Shown here piece after piece: positions 26,247 to 35,742 of a DNA stretch of 64,000 bases; within the stretch, counting starts at the first letter, position 1; every line of letters begins with the position of its first letter. The notes beneath the pieces are model-generated. The model did no database searches. It had not been told where the DNA came from and was given only the letters and a program-made list of their open reading frames with translations. Source of the stretch: Pseudomonadota bacterium (GTDB taxonomy: Bacteria; Pseudomonadota; Gammaproteobacteria; Burkholderiales; Burkholderiaceae_B); contig JAFACG010000006.1 in the NCBI GenBank assembly GCA_023425645.1, positions 1-64,000 of the forward strand, written 5' to 3'. Position numbers and translations under genes: made by a program.

Positions 26247-26298
26247 TGTTTTGGATCCCGACCGTGCCGACGAAGGCAAAACCTGGGGCCATTCAAGG

Positions 26299-27750
26299 TC
26301 AGGCGGGTTCCAGGATGCCGTCTTTATGTATCGGGTGATGCTGGGGGCTGAGCAGGTCGATGAGCTCGCCATGCCAGGACAAGGTTGCGCCCAGGGTGGC
26401 GACCTTGCCGATGAGCAGGATGGAGGGACTCTTGAACTCGTGCTGCTGGGCATCGCGCGCAATATTGTGCAGCGTGGACAGCAGGGTGCGCTGTTCGGGC
26501 CGGGACCCGTTCTCCACCAGGGCGCAGGGCGTGTCGGCATCGCGGCCGCGCAGCAGCAGCTCTTCGCTGAAGCGCAGGATCTGCTGCAGGCCCATGTAGA
26601 CGGCTACGGTCTGGGAGGGATCCAGCAGGGGGGGCCAGTCCTGGATGGCGTGGCCGCTCTGGCGGTGCGCCGTGACGAACTGCACGGATTGCGCATGGTC
26701 GCGGTGGGTCAGCGGGATGCCGCTGTAGGCGGCGCAGGCCAGGGCGGCGGTGATGCCCGGCACCACTTCGAAGGCCACGTCGTGCCTGGCCAGATATTCC
26801 AGTTCCTCGCCGCCCCGTCCGAAGATGAAGCCGTCGCCGCCTTTCAGGCGCACCACGGTGCGCCCGGCGCGGGCGTGTTCCACAAGCAAGGCATGAATGC
26901 GGGCTTGCGTCTGGTGATGGTCTTCGCCCAGCTGCTTGCCCACGAAAATGCGGGTGGCGTCGCGGCGGGCCAGCTCCAGCACCTGGTCCGACACCAGGCG
27001 GTCGTACAGGATGACGTCGGCGCGGTTCAGGGCGCGCAGGGCGTGCAGGGTCAGCAGCCCTGGATCGCCGGGCCCGGCTCCCACCAGGATGACGCGCCCC
27101 TGGCCGTCCTGGGCGGTCTCGGGGCCTTGCAGCGCGTGTTCCAGCGCCAGGCGGGCCTGTTCGTCCCGGCGGCCGCGCAGGGCGGCGCCCACGGGGCCGT
27201 CCACCAGCCAATCGTAGAAGCGGCGTCGCGCGCCCAGTTCGGGCCGCGCGCGACGTATGGCGCCGCGGTACTCATGGGCCAGGCGGGCCAGCGCCCCCAG
27301 GGAATGGTCCATCATGGTTTCCAATTGTTCGCGCACGCGGCGCGCCAGCATGGGCGCCGAGCCGGTGGATGAAATGGCGATGATCAGCGGCGAGCGGTCC
27401 ACGATGGCCGGCACCTGGAAGCTGGAGAGCTCCGGATCGTCCACCACGTTGACCAGAATGCGGGCTTGCTGCGCGTCCTGCGCGATGCGCTGGTTGACGG
27501 GTCTGTCGTCCGTGGCGGCAATGATCAGCCAGGCGCCGTCCAGGTGGCGCGCCTGGTAGCGTTCGCGGTAGAGGACGATGCGTTCCTGCCGGGCCAGTTC
27601 CTGCAGCGCGTCCACGGCGTACGGCGCCACCACGCTGACGCGTGCGCCGGCCGCCAGCATCAGGCGCACCTTGCGTTCGGCGATCTCGCCTCCGCCTATG
27701 ACCAGCACGGCGCGATGCCTCAGGTTGGCGAACAAGGGGAACAGAGTCAT
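26299..27750 (-). CDS. cysG: Siroheme synthase (trifunctional)
   Basis: 483 residues. The N-terminal part is the precorrin-2 dehydrogenase/ferrochelatase ([12 protein letters not shown] loop at 19-27; ATDDRPVN). The C-terminal part is uroporphyrinogen-III methyltransferase ([35 protein letters not shown]). It makes siroheme, the cofactor of CysI. Last gene of cysJ-cysI-cysG; only two bases separate it from cysI, matching supply of siroheme to sulfite reductase. Confidence 0.97.
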   Translation of the reverse strand: MTLFPLFANLRHRAVLVIGGGEIAERKVRLMLAAGARVSVVAPYAVDALQELARQERIVLYRERYQARHLDGAWLIIAATDDRPVNQRIAQDAQQARILVNVVDDPELSSFQVPAIVDRSPLIIAISSTGSAPMLARRVREQLETMMDHSLGALARLAHEYRGAIRRARPELGARRRFYDWLVDGPVGAALRGRRDEQARLALEHALQGPETAQDGQGRVILVGAGPGDPGLLTLHALRALNRADVILYDRLVSDQVLELARRDATRIFVGKQLGEDHHQTQARIHALLVEHARAGRTVVRLKGGDGFIFGRGGEELEYLARHDVAFEVVPGITAALACAAYSGIPLTHRDHAQSVQFVTAHRQSGHAIQDWPPLLDPSQTVAVYMGLQQILRFSEELLLRGRDADTPCALVENGSRPEQRTLLSTLHNIARDAQQHEFKSPSILLIGKVATLGATLSWHGELIDLLSPQHHPIHKDGILEPA

Positions 27751-27752
27751 GA

Positions 27753-29462
27753 TCAGGCCGGCTGCAATACCAGGGGAATCAGGCGGGCCGAGGGTTCGGC
27801 GACAACGCCCGCGCGCACCAGGAAGTCCCCGAAATGTTCGCCGGGCTGACGTTCGGCGGCGAAGCGGCCGAACAGTTCGCCCAGGATGGCGAGGATCTCG
27901 GTTTCCGGGATGTTCTGGCGGTAGACGACATTCAGGCGTTCGCCGCTGAAGTTGGCGCCCAGCCGAAGGTCGTAGCGGCCCAGCGCGCGGCCCACCAGGG
28001 CGATCTCGCCCAGATAGGGGCGCGAGCAGCCGTTCGGACAGCCCGAGATGCGGAACACGATGCGTTCATCGCGCAGGCCGTGCTGTTCCAGCAGCGCTTC
28101 GAGCTTGGGCAGCAGCACGGGCGCGTAGCGTTCGCTCTCGGCCATGGCCAGGCCGCAGGTGGGCAAGGCCACGCAGGCGATGGTGCTGCTGCGTATGCCG
28201 CTTTGCGTCTGGTAGACGTCCAGCTTGTGTTCGGCCACCAGCTTGTCGATCCCGGCCTTGTCGCGCGCGGCCACGTCGGCAATGATCAGGTTCTGGTTGC
28301 ACGTCAGGCGGAAGTGGCCCTTGTGCACCTGGGCGATGGCTCGCAGCCCGGACAGCCAGGGACCGTTTTCCGTGTCCATGAGACGGCCCGAGTCCACGCG
28401 CAGGCCCAGGTGCCAGCGTCCGTTGGCGCCCTTGACCCAGCCGAAGCGATCGCCGTTGTGATCGAAGTGGTAGGGACGCGAGGGCTCCAGCGTCTGGCCG
28501 CTGCGGCGCTGCACTTCCTCCAGGAACCAGTCCGCGCCCAGGCGGTCCACGGTGTACTTCAGGCGCGCATAGCGGCGTTCGTCCCGGTTGCCGTGATCGC
28601 GCTGGGTGGTGATGATGGCTTCGCACACGGCCAGCAATTGTTCGGGACGTACGAAACCGATGATGCTGCCCAGGCGCGGGTAGGTGGTGTCGTCGCCGTG
28701 CGTCGAGCCCATGCCGCCGCCGATGGCCACATTGAAGCCCAGGAGCCGGCCGTTCTCGATGATGGCGATCAGGCCGATGTCCTGCGCGAACACATCCACG
28801 TCGTTCAGGGGCGGCACGGCGATGCCGATCTTGAATTTGCGCGGCAGGTAGGTCTTGCCGTAGAGGGGCTCGACCTCTTCGCCTTCCGTGGCTTCGTCGA
28901 TCTTCTTGCCGTCCAGCCAGATCTCGGCATAGGCGTTGGTCTTGGGCAGGAAGGCGTCGGAGATCTTTTCGGCCCACTCCTGCACCAGGGCGTGCTGTTC
29001 GGACAGCAGCGGGTTGGCGGCGCTGACCACTTGTCGGTTCACGTCGCCGCAGGCGGCGATGGTGGTGGCCATGGCGTCGTGGATGGCGCGCAGCGTGGGC
29101 TTGAGTAAGGGCTTGCGCACGCCGTGCCACTGGAAGGTCTGGCGCGTGGTGATGCGCAGGCCGAACTGGGCCCAGTCGCGCGCGATCTTGTCAAAGGCCA
29201 GCCACTGCGGCGGGGTGACCACGCCGCCGGCCAGGCGGGCGCGGATCATGAAGCTGTAGGCGGGCTCCAGTTTCTGCTTGCGGCGCTCCTCGCGCAGGTC
29301 GCGGTCGTCCTGCTGATAGCTGCCGTGGAACTTCAGCAGCTTGTTGTCGTCTTCGCTGATCGCTCCGGTAACGGGATCGGCCAGGCCCTGGGCGATGGTG
29401 CCGCGCAGGTAGCGGCTGTCCACCTTGAGTTGTTCTATGGGGGCGAGTTTCTTGTCGGTCAT
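27753..29462 (-). CDS. cysI: Sulfite reductase hemoprotein (beta) subunit
   Basis: 569 residues, the E. coli size (570). The siroheme-[4Fe-4S] ligands Cys430, Cys436, Cys475 and Cys479 (in PTCGLA and SGCPNGC) keep the E. coli spacing, and the substrate-binding Arg/Lys-rich regions are present. It reduces sulfite to sulfide in six electrons using CysJ. Nine bases after cysJ. Confidence 0.97.
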   Translation of the reverse strand: MTDKKLAPIEQLKVDSRYLRGTIAQGLADPVTGAISEDDNKLLKFHGSYQQDDRDLREERRKQKLEPAYSFMIRARLAGGVVTPPQWLAFDKIARDWAQFGLRITTRQTFQWHGVRKPLLKPTLRAIHDAMATTIAACGDVNRQVVSAANPLLSEQHALVQEWAEKISDAFLPKTNAYAEIWLDGKKIDEATEGEEVEPLYGKTYLPRKFKIGIAVPPLNDVDVFAQDIGLIAIIENGRLLGFNVAIGGGMGSTHGDDTTYPRLGSIIGFVRPEQLLAVCEAIITTQRDHGNRDERRYARLKYTVDRLGADWFLEEVQRRSGQTLEPSRPYHFDHNGDRFGWVKGANGRWHLGLRVDSGRLMDTENGPWLSGLRAIAQVHKGHFRLTCNQNLIIADVAARDKAGIDKLVAEHKLDVYQTQSGIRSSTIACVALPTCGLAMAESERYAPVLLPKLEALLEQHGLRDERIVFRISGCPNGCSRPYLGEIALVGRALGRYDLRLGANFSGERLNVVYRQNIPETEILAILGELFGRFAAERQPGEHFGDFLVRAGVVAEPSARLIPLVLQPA

Positions 29463-29471
29463 GATCTTGCT

Positions 29472-31310
29472 TCAGTAAACGTCACGGGCGTAGCGGCCTT
29501 GGGCGGACAGCTCCTCCAGCCAGGCGCGGGCTTGCTCGGCGTCCAGTCCGCCTTGCTGGCGGGCGATGTCCTGCAGGGCCTGGTGCACGTCCTTGGCCAT
29601 GCGGGCGGCATCGCCGCATACGTAGATGTGCGCCCCGCCCTGGATCCAGGCGTAGACCTCGGCGGCTTTTTCCAGCAGCCGGTGCTGCACATAGATCTTT
29701 TCCTGCTGGTCGCGCGAGAAAGCCAGGTCCAGCTGGTGCAGCTGGCCGTCCTGCAGGGCGCGCTGCCATTCGGTCTGGTAGAGGAAATCGGAATGGAAAT
29801 GCGGATTGCCGAAGAACAGCCAGTTGCGGCCTTCGCCGCCCTGGGCCGCGCGCTCCTGCACGAAGGCGCGGAACGGGGCCACGCCGGTGCCGGGGCCTAT
29901 CATGATGACGTCGCGGCCAGGGTCTTCGGGCAGGCGGAAACGCGTGTTCGGGTCGATGAAGACCGGCACGGTGTCGCCCTCGGCCAGGCGCGCCAGGTAG
30001 TCGGAGGCCACGCCCCAGCGGTCCTGCTCGTTGAACTGGTATTGCACCTTGGCCACGGTCAGGTGGACTTCTTCGTCCACCTCGGACTGGCTCGACGCGA
30101 TGGAGTACATGCGCGGGGCCAGGGGGCGCAGGGCGGCGACCAGCTCGGCGGCGCTCCAGGCGGCGGGAAAGCGTTGCAGGACGTCCAGCACCTGATGCGT
30201 GCCCAGCAGCTCCTGCAGGGTCGGCAGGCCTTCGGGGCCGACAGCGGCCTGCAGGACGGGATCATTGTTGCGCTTGGCCAGTTCCGCCAGAAAGGGCTTG
30301 GTCAGCTGGGTCAGTTCCCGGTAGTGGCGCAGCCAGTCCTGCAGGCTGCGGCTGTTGTCCTGGATGGCGACCTGCTCCTGGGGATCCAGCTTCAGGGTCT
30401 GGATCACGGCCTGGACCAGGTTCTCGTTCTGGGTGGGCCATACGCCCAGCGCATCGCCGGGCTGGTACTTCAGGCCGCTGCCTTCGAGAGACAATTCGTA
30501 GTGGCGGATGTCGCGCGAGCTGCCGCGGCCCGTGATGGGCTGGCTTTGCAGCACCGTGGCCAGGAAGGGTTTTTCGCGTGTGTAGGCGTTGGCGCGCGAT
30601 TGCGCGCCCAGCACCGTGACATTCCCGCCAGGGGCGGCCGCAGGGGCGACCGCAGGGGCGGCCGCCTGGCGGTCCTGTTCGAGCAGGGCGAAAGCCTTGT
30701 CCTGCCAGGGGCCGGCCACGGTGGCGATGTCCAGGTCGGCCAGGCCGGTTTCCTGGATGCGCTCGGCGCCCAGGGCCTGCAGGCGCTGGTCGATCTTTTC
30801 GGCGATGCCGCAGAACAGCGGATAGCTGGAATCGCCCAGGCCCAGCACGCCGTACTTCAGCTTGGGCAGCTTGGGGGCGCGGGCGCCCGACAGGAATTCG
30901 AAAAAGGCGATGGAGTCGTCGGGCGGATCGCCTTCGCCCTGGGTGCTCATGATGATGTACAGCAGGCGCTCGTCCTTGAGTTCGCGCGTGGGATAGCGAT
31001 CGGCGCGCAGCAGGCGCACCGGGATGCCGGCGGCTTCGCAGCGCTGCGCGAAGGCCTCGGCCACGTGCTGGGCGTTGCCGGTCTGGCTGCCGAAGACGAT
31101 GGTGGCGGGCTTTTGGGACGGAGCGCTGGCGGCGGGCACCAGGGACAATTCGGGCGAGGGCGCCGCCTGTGCTTGCGCGCCGCCGTTGCGTACCTGGGCG
31201 ACGCCGGCAAGATAGCCGGACAGCCAATTGAGGGAAAACGGATCGAGCTCTTCGGCGATCTGCTGGATCAAGCCGCGGTTCGACTCAGAGAGACGGGACA
31301 GGGCGTGCAT
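29472..31310 (-). CDS. cysJ: Sulfite reductase flavoprotein (alpha) subunit
   Basis: 612 residues: a flavodoxin FMN domain (VFGSQTGNAQ at about 72-81), an Ala-rich linker near 225, then FAD and NADPH domains (RMYSIASSQ, GPGTGVAPFRAF, YVCGDAARM). It moves electrons from NADPH to CysI. First gene of the operon. The ATG at 31310 lacks a clear Shine-Dalgarno sequence, and a palindrome with a possible promoter sits directly upstream. Confidence 0.96.
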   Translation of the reverse strand: MHALSRLSESNRGLIQQIAEELDPFSLNWLSGYLAGVAQVRNGGAQAQAAPSPELSLVPAASAPSQKPATIVFGSQTGNAQHVAEAFAQRCEAAGIPVRLLRADRYPTRELKDERLLYIIMSTQGEGDPPDDSIAFFEFLSGARAPKLPKLKYGVLGLGDSSYPLFCGIAEKIDQRLQALGAERIQETGLADLDIATVAGPWQDKAFALLEQDRQAAAPAVAPAAAPGGNVTVLGAQSRANAYTREKPFLATVLQSQPITGRGSSRDIRHYELSLEGSGLKYQPGDALGVWPTQNENLVQAVIQTLKLDPQEQVAIQDNSRSLQDWLRHYRELTQLTKPFLAELAKRNNDPVLQAAVGPEGLPTLQELLGTHQVLDVLQRFPAAWSAAELVAALRPLAPRMYSIASSQSEVDEEVHLTVAKVQYQFNEQDRWGVASDYLARLAEGDTVPVFIDPNTRFRLPEDPGRDVIMIGPGTGVAPFRAFVQERAAQGGEGRNWLFFGNPHFHSDFLYQTEWQRALQDGQLHQLDLAFSRDQQEKIYVQHRLLEKAAEVYAWIQGGAHIYVCGDAARMAKDVHQALQDIARQQGGLDAEQARAWLEELSAQGRYARDVY

Positions 31311-31320
31311 GCTAACACTC

Positions 31321-31349
31321 GGTTATAAGAATGGTTTGTTCCATTCTAA
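31321..31349 (-). promoter_or_regulatory. Palindrome and possible promoter before cysJ
   Basis: The perfect inverted repeat AGAATGG-N6-CCATTCT (31328-31347) lies 18 bases before cysJ. On the minus strand TTTAGA, 17 bases, TATAAC could form a -35/-10 pair with the palindrome in the spacer; that would give an almost leaderless mRNA. It is a candidate site for CysB or another regulator. Confidence 0.4.
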
Positions 31350-31483
31350 AGAGCGCCCTGTTAGTGGCGAACGATCCGATTCTTATTTGTTTATAAGCAC
31401 TTCGGTTATTAAGGAGAGGGCATTGCGTCCCCTGGGCGTGCCTGCGTCGGTGCGGACGCAGGGCCTGAAACGCCCGGGCCTGT
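31350..31483. other. Gap between cysJ and fadD
   Basis: No gene. It holds AT-rich sequence upstream of cysJ and, at 31441-31462, a hairpin (CCTGCGTC/GACGCAGG) just after the fadD stop that may help end the fadL-fadD transcript; no T-run is present. Confidence 0.4.
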
Positions 31484-33160
31484 TCAGGCGGAATCGCGCG
31501 GCCGCAGCTCGCGGCGCAGGATCTTGCCCACGTTGGTGCGCGGCAGCTCCTCGCGAAACTCCACCTGGCGCGGCACTTTGTAGCCGGTCAGATTCTTGCG
31601 GCAGTGCGCAATGACCTCGGCTTCGGTCAGGGAAGGGCTGCGCCGTATGATGAACAGCTTGACCGCTTCGCCCGAACGCTCGTCGGGCACGCCGACGGCG
31701 GCCGCTTCGATGATGTCGGGGTGCTGTACGGCCACGGCCTCCACCTCGTTCGGATAGACGTTGAAGCCCGACACCAGGATCATGTCCTTCTTGCGGTCCA
31801 GTATGTAGACGTAACCTTGCTCGTCCATATAGCCCAGGTCGCCGGTGCGCAGGAAGCCGTCGCGGTCGAAGGCCTTGGCGGTTTCATCGGGTCGGTTCCA
31901 GTAGCCGGGCGTGACTTGGGGCCCTCGTATGCACAGTTCGCCGTTCTGGCCGGGCGGCAGGTCGTTCTGTTCTTCGTCGCGTATGCTCAGTTCGGTCGAG
32001 GGCACGGGCAGGCCGATGGAGCCGGTGAACTCCTGCTTGTCCAGGGGGTTGATGGTGGCGGCCGGCGAGGTTTCGGTCAGGCCGTAGGCCTGGGCCAGGG
32101 GTTTGCCGGTGGTCTGCAGCCAGCGTTGCGCCACGACTTCCTGCACGGCCATGCCTCCGCCCAGGGTGAAACGCAGGGATGAGAAATCCAGTTTGCGAAA
32201 GTCCGCATTGTTCAGCAGGGCGTTGAACAGGGTGTTCACGCCGGTGATGGCGGTGAAGCGGACCTTGCCCATTTCCTTGACCATGGCCGGTATGTCGCGC
32301 GCATTGACGATGAGCAGGTTCTGGGCGCCCAGGCGCAGGAACACCAGGCAGTTCGCGGTGAAGGCGAAGATGTGGTAGAGCGGCAGGGCGGTGACGATGC
32401 AGTCGATCTGGTCCTGTTTCAGGCAGGGCCGGACCCAGGCCAGCGCCTGGCACAGGTTGGAGACCAGATTGCCGTGCGTGAGGATCGCGCCCTTGGCCAC
32501 GCCGGTGGTGCCGCCCGTGTATTGCAGGCAGGCGATATCGTCGTGATCCAGTTCCACGGGCGCGGGCAGGCGGGCGCGGCCTTGCGCCAGCGCCGTGTTG
32601 AAGGGGACGGCCTGCGGCAGGGACCAGGGCGGCACGCCTTTCTTGACGTGGCGCACGATCTGGTTGACCAGCCAGCCTTTCAGCGTCCCGAGGCGGTCGC
32701 CCACGCCGGTGACGATGATGCGCTTGACAGGCGTGTCGTGCAGGACCTCCTGCAGGACGTGGGCGAAGTTCTCCGCAATGATGATGGTCTGCGCGCCGCT
32801 GTCCTGCAACTGGTGGCGCAGCTCCCGGGCCGTGTACAGGGGATTGGTGTTGACCACCGTCGCGCCGCAGCGCAGCACGCCGTAGAGGCTGATCGGATAT
32901 TGCAGCAGATTGGGCATCATCAAGGCGACGCGGTCGCCTTTGCGCACGCCCTCGTGCTGCAGCCAGCCGGCCAGGGCCAGGGCATGCTGTTCCAGTTCAC
33001 GATAGCTCATGCGCCGGCCCATGCTGATGTAGGCTGTGCGTTCGGCAAATTCGGCGCAGCTGCGCTCGAACACCGAGAGCAGGGAGGGATACTGCCGGGC
33101 CTGGTCCTCGATGGACTCAGGGACGGCCGGCGGGTAGTGTCGTAGCCAGATCTTGTCCAT
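31484..33160 (-). CDS. fadD: Long-chain fatty acid-CoA ligase
   Basis: 558 residues (E. coli FadD has 561). ATP/AMP motif YTGGTTGVAKGA at 214-225, YGLTETSP, and the FadD signature DRKKDMILVSGFNVYPNEVE with the C-terminal catalytic Lys region GKILRREL. It activates fatty acids at the inner membrane. Last gene of fadL-DUF4442-CHI-fadD, 21 bases after the preceding gene. Confidence 0.95.
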   Translation of the reverse strand: MDKIWLRHYPPAVPESIEDQARQYPSLLSVFERSCAEFAERTAYISMGRRMSYRELEQHALALAGWLQHEGVRKGDRVALMMPNLLQYPISLYGVLRCGATVVNTNPLYTARELRHQLQDSGAQTIIIAENFAHVLQEVLHDTPVKRIIVTGVGDRLGTLKGWLVNQIVRHVKKGVPPWSLPQAVPFNTALAQGRARLPAPVELDHDDIACLQYTGGTTGVAKGAILTHGNLVSNLCQALAWVRPCLKQDQIDCIVTALPLYHIFAFTANCLVFLRLGAQNLLIVNARDIPAMVKEMGKVRFTAITGVNTLFNALLNNADFRKLDFSSLRFTLGGGMAVQEVVAQRWLQTTGKPLAQAYGLTETSPAATINPLDKQEFTGSIGLPVPSTELSIRDEEQNDLPPGQNGELCIRGPQVTPGYWNRPDETAKAFDRDGFLRTGDLGYMDEQGYVYILDRKKDMILVSGFNVYPNEVEAVAVQHPDIIEAAAVGVPDERSGEAVKLFIIRRSPSLTEAEVIAHCRKNLTGYKVPRQVEFREELPRTNVGKILRRELRPRDSA

Positions 33161-33181
33161 GGCGCGCTCCGGGCAGACGGG

Positions 33182-33754
33182 TCACGATTGGCCCAGCAGG
33201 GCTTTCTTCAGGGATTCCTGGGCGGGTTTCCTGCCCAGCCAGATCTTGAGCAGCGCCGGAGCCAGGTCGGGGTGGGAGACCCGTCCCAGCGGCTTCTGGT
33301 TGAATACGATCTGCACGCCCTGCGCGTCCATGTCCAATTGCACGAGATCGCCTTCCTTGGCCTGTCCGACTTCGCGCATGCGTTCCTCGAACTGGGCCAG
33401 CGCGGGGTCCAGCTCCCGCCTTTCCTGTTCGTCCAGATTGTTGTGCACGCCTTCCTTGAGCGCGTCGATCAGGGTCTGCGCATCCAGGTCGCGCTTGAGC
33501 GTCAGGCGCATCTGGCGCGGGCGCCTGTCGTTGATGACCGCGTCGGCGTCCTGGGTGCGCGCGGCGGTGTACAGGGCGGCCACGTAGACGTCGAAGATGA
33601 CTTTCTTGCGCAGGCCCGCGCCGTTCAGCGTCAGGGTCTGCGCGTCCACGGCGGCGGTCTCGGGCACGGTCACGCCGGCGACGGTGGCGGCCTGGGCGGC
33701 GGGCAGGCCCAGGCTCAGGGCTAGGACTAGGGCGGCACAGCGATGGGTGAACAT
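33182..33754 (-). CDS. Chalcone isomerase-like secreted protein
   Basis: 190 residues with a signal peptide (hydrophobic 7-19, AQA-ATV cleavage near 22) and a bacterial chalcone isomerase-like domain (GAGLRKKVIFDVYVAALYT, RLTLKRDLDAQTLIDALKEG, FNQKPLGRVSHPDLAPALLKIWLG). Plant non-catalytic members of this fold bind fatty acids. Placed between fadL and fadD genes, the mature periplasmic protein could carry fatty acids across the periplasm; this is inference. Confidence 0.85.
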   Translation of the reverse strand: MFTHRCAALVLALSLGLPAAQAATVAGVTVPETAAVDAQTLTLNGAGLRKKVIFDVYVAALYTAARTQDADAVINDRRPRQMRLTLKRDLDAQTLIDALKEGVHNNLDEQERRELDPALAQFEERMREVGQAKEGDLVQLDMDAQGVQIVFNQKPLGRVSHPDLAPALLKIWLGRKPAQESLKKALLGQS

Positions 33755-33774
33755 GAGGCGGTCCTCCTGGGGAG

Positions 33775-34293
33775 TCAGCGTGATGTTGATTTCTGCCGGT
33801 AGAAGTCGGCGTCCGCGATGTACAGCGTGCGTTCCACAATGGTGTAGACCAGGCCTTGCGGGTCCTTGAGCTCGACCGTGAAGGTGGCCTCGGTTTCGTG
33901 ATGCTGGTCCAGCTGGCGGCGTATGCCGTCCAGTTCCTGCAGGCTGACGCGAAAGTCCGCGTACAGGGTCTGATAGCCGGGGCGGCGGTAGCGTATCTGC
34001 GCGGCCTTGTCCCAGACCACGACAGGACGGTTCAGGCCGGCCATGAGCATGGCGGCGTGCACGCCGTCGGTGATGGCGAACAGGAAACCGCCGTACAGCG
34101 AGCCGACGATGTTGCGGGTGCGCCGGCGCAAGGGCAGGCGCACCACGATGTGCTGCAGGTCGGCGGATACCTGCTGGACCCGCCCGCCGGTGGCCCGGAA
34201 GGCGGGATGCCAGTTGAAGCCCAGCTGCAGCAGCCGCGAGCGCCAGCGCGGCGGCAGGCGCCGGAGCAGCTCCATGCGGCGGCTGCGTGCCAT
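33775..34293 (-). CDS. DUF4442 hotdog-fold protein, possible thioesterase
   Basis: 172 residues. NIVGSLYGGFLFAITDGVHAAMLM matches the hotdog helix of DUF4442/PaaI-like proteins, followed by VVWDKAAQIRYRRPGYQTLYADF. It probably binds or hydrolyses acyl-CoA, in keeping with the fatty acid operon, but no activity can be claimed. Nine bases after fadL and twenty before the chalcone isomerase-like gene. Confidence 0.75.
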   Translation of the reverse strand: MARSRRMELLRRLPPRWRSRLLQLGFNWHPAFRATGGRVQQVSADLQHIVVRLPLRRRTRNIVGSLYGGFLFAITDGVHAAMLMAGLNRPVVVWDKAAQIRYRRPGYQTLYADFRVSLQELDGIRRQLDQHHETEATFTVELKDPQGLVYTIVERTLYIADADFYRQKSTSR

Positions 34294-34302
34294 GGCGCGT
34301 CC

Positions 34303-35616
34303 TTAGAAGCGGTAGCTGAACTGCACGCCCAGGATGTCTCCGCTGTTCTTGTAGGTCCCGCGCACCAGGCCGCGCTTGGCCAGGTCCGAATCGTTGTTGA
34401 TGTCGGTGTTCTTCAGGAACAGGTGGGTGTAGCCGAAATCCAAGGTGGCGTTCTTGGTGGGCCGATATTGCGCGCCTATGGACACCCAGTAGCGGTCGCT
34501 GTCCGGCAGGGAGGTGGGCCGGTAGTTTTCATCGCGCACCGGGGATTGGTCCCAGGCCACGCCGCCCTTCAGGGTCCATTGTTCGTTGTAGTGGTAGTTG
34601 GCGCCCAGGGCGACGCGCCAGGAGTCCTTGAAGTTCAGCTTCAGGTCGGAGTTCTGGGCGCCTGCGCCGCTGTTCTCGATTTCCAGGTGCGGGATGCTGC
34701 TCCAGCCGGTCCAGGAGATGTCGGCCAGCAGTTGCCAACGCGTGTTCAGGTCGTGCACGACGCTGAAGATGGCCGTGTCGGGCAGTTTGATGGTGGCTTC
34801 GGCGTCCCAGTTGAAGTTGGGGGCGGGCAGGCCGGGCGGAATGTTGCGGTTGCTCAGCTTGGTGGTGCCGTCCGGCGTGATCTTGACCTGCGAACGGTAG
34901 GACAGGCCCAGGCGGGTGCTGGGGGTGGCCTGGTACAGGATGCCGGCGTTCCAGCCCCAGGCCTCGCCCTTCATCTTGACGCGGGTGTCCAGGTCCAGGG
35001 AGCCGAGCAGGGGATGGAAGCCTGCCGGCGTGGCCAGGCGATAGTCGGCGTCGATGTGCATCCAGTTCACGCCCAGGCCCAGGGACAGCTGGTCATTGAC
35101 CTTGTAGGCGACGGACGGATTGATGTTGATGGTCTCGATGGCGAATTTCTCGGAGTGGTAGCGGCCCACCCAGCCTTCCTCGTATTCGGTGGTCAGACCG
35201 AAGGGCGCGCCCACGCCCAGCCCCAACCACCACTGCGGATGTATCTGGTAGGACAGGTAGATGTTGGGCACAGCCGCCCATTTGCCGGCGTCCCCGCCTT
35301 CTCCGCCCGTGGCTGGACGGGGGACGCCGCCCGTCAGGCCCAGGGGCAGCGTGCTGCCGTCGTCGGAAAACTTGAATGTGGGCTTGATGGCGTTGAAGCC
35401 GGCGGAGAAGTTGCCGCCCGGCAGCTGGGTCATGCCCGCCGGGTTGAAATAGATGGTGCTGGCGTTGTCGGCGATGGCGGCCGACCCGGCATAGGCGTTG
35501 CCCAGGCCGCTGGCGTTCTGTTCCAGCAGGTTGAAGCCGGCGGCATGGACCTGGCTGGCGCCCAGCGCCATGAGCAGGGCGGGAATTGTTCGTAAAGCAA
35601 CAACCGTCTTTTTCAT
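34303..35616 (-). CDS. fadL: FadL/OmpP1 family outer membrane fatty acid channel
   Basis: 437 residues from the ATG at 35616 (GGAGAAG upstream). Signal peptide ending VHA near residue 25; the mature N-terminus AGFNLLEQNASGLGNAYAG is the FadL plug start. NPAGMTQL and the closing FSYRF (C-terminal Phe of beta-barrels) fit an outer membrane channel for long-chain fatty acids. First gene of a four-gene operon with a PsrA-type box about 55 bases upstream. Confidence 0.93.
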   Translation of the reverse strand: MKKTVVALRTIPALLMALGASQVHAAGFNLLEQNASGLGNAYAGSAAIADNASTIYFNPAGMTQLPGGNFSAGFNAIKPTFKFSDDGSTLPLGLTGGVPRPATGGEGGDAGKWAAVPNIYLSYQIHPQWWLGLGVGAPFGLTTEYEEGWVGRYHSEKFAIETININPSVAYKVNDQLSLGLGVNWMHIDADYRLATPAGFHPLLGSLDLDTRVKMKGEAWGWNAGILYQATPSTRLGLSYRSQVKITPDGTTKLSNRNIPPGLPAPNFNWDAEATIKLPDTAIFSVVHDLNTRWQLLADISWTGWSSIPHLEIENSGAGAQNSDLKLNFKDSWRVALGANYHYNEQWTLKGGVAWDQSPVRDENYRPTSLPDSDRYWVSIGAQYRPTKNATLDFGYTHLFLKNTDINNDSDLAKRGLVRGTYKNSGDILGVQFSYRF

Positions 35617-35671
35617 GTGTCTTCTCCAGTTGGTATGTGCTGCTGGTGGCAGCGGCCGAGGGGCAGGTTTT

Positions 35672-35685
35672 AAAACGCCTGTTTG
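35672..35685. promoter_or_regulatory. PsrA-type box before fadL
   Basis: AAAAC-GCCT-GTTTG, matching the PsrA pattern (G/C)AAAC-N2-4-GTTT(G/C) in one full half-site and four of five bases of the other. It matches 12 of 14 bases of the perfect box upstream of the TetR gene at 42043-42056. Confidence 0.55.
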
Positions 35686-35742
35686 TTTTCTATGGTGCAT
35701 GACCCCGGCCGTTCGGCGTATAGGTAGTTGTGCCAATCCGTG

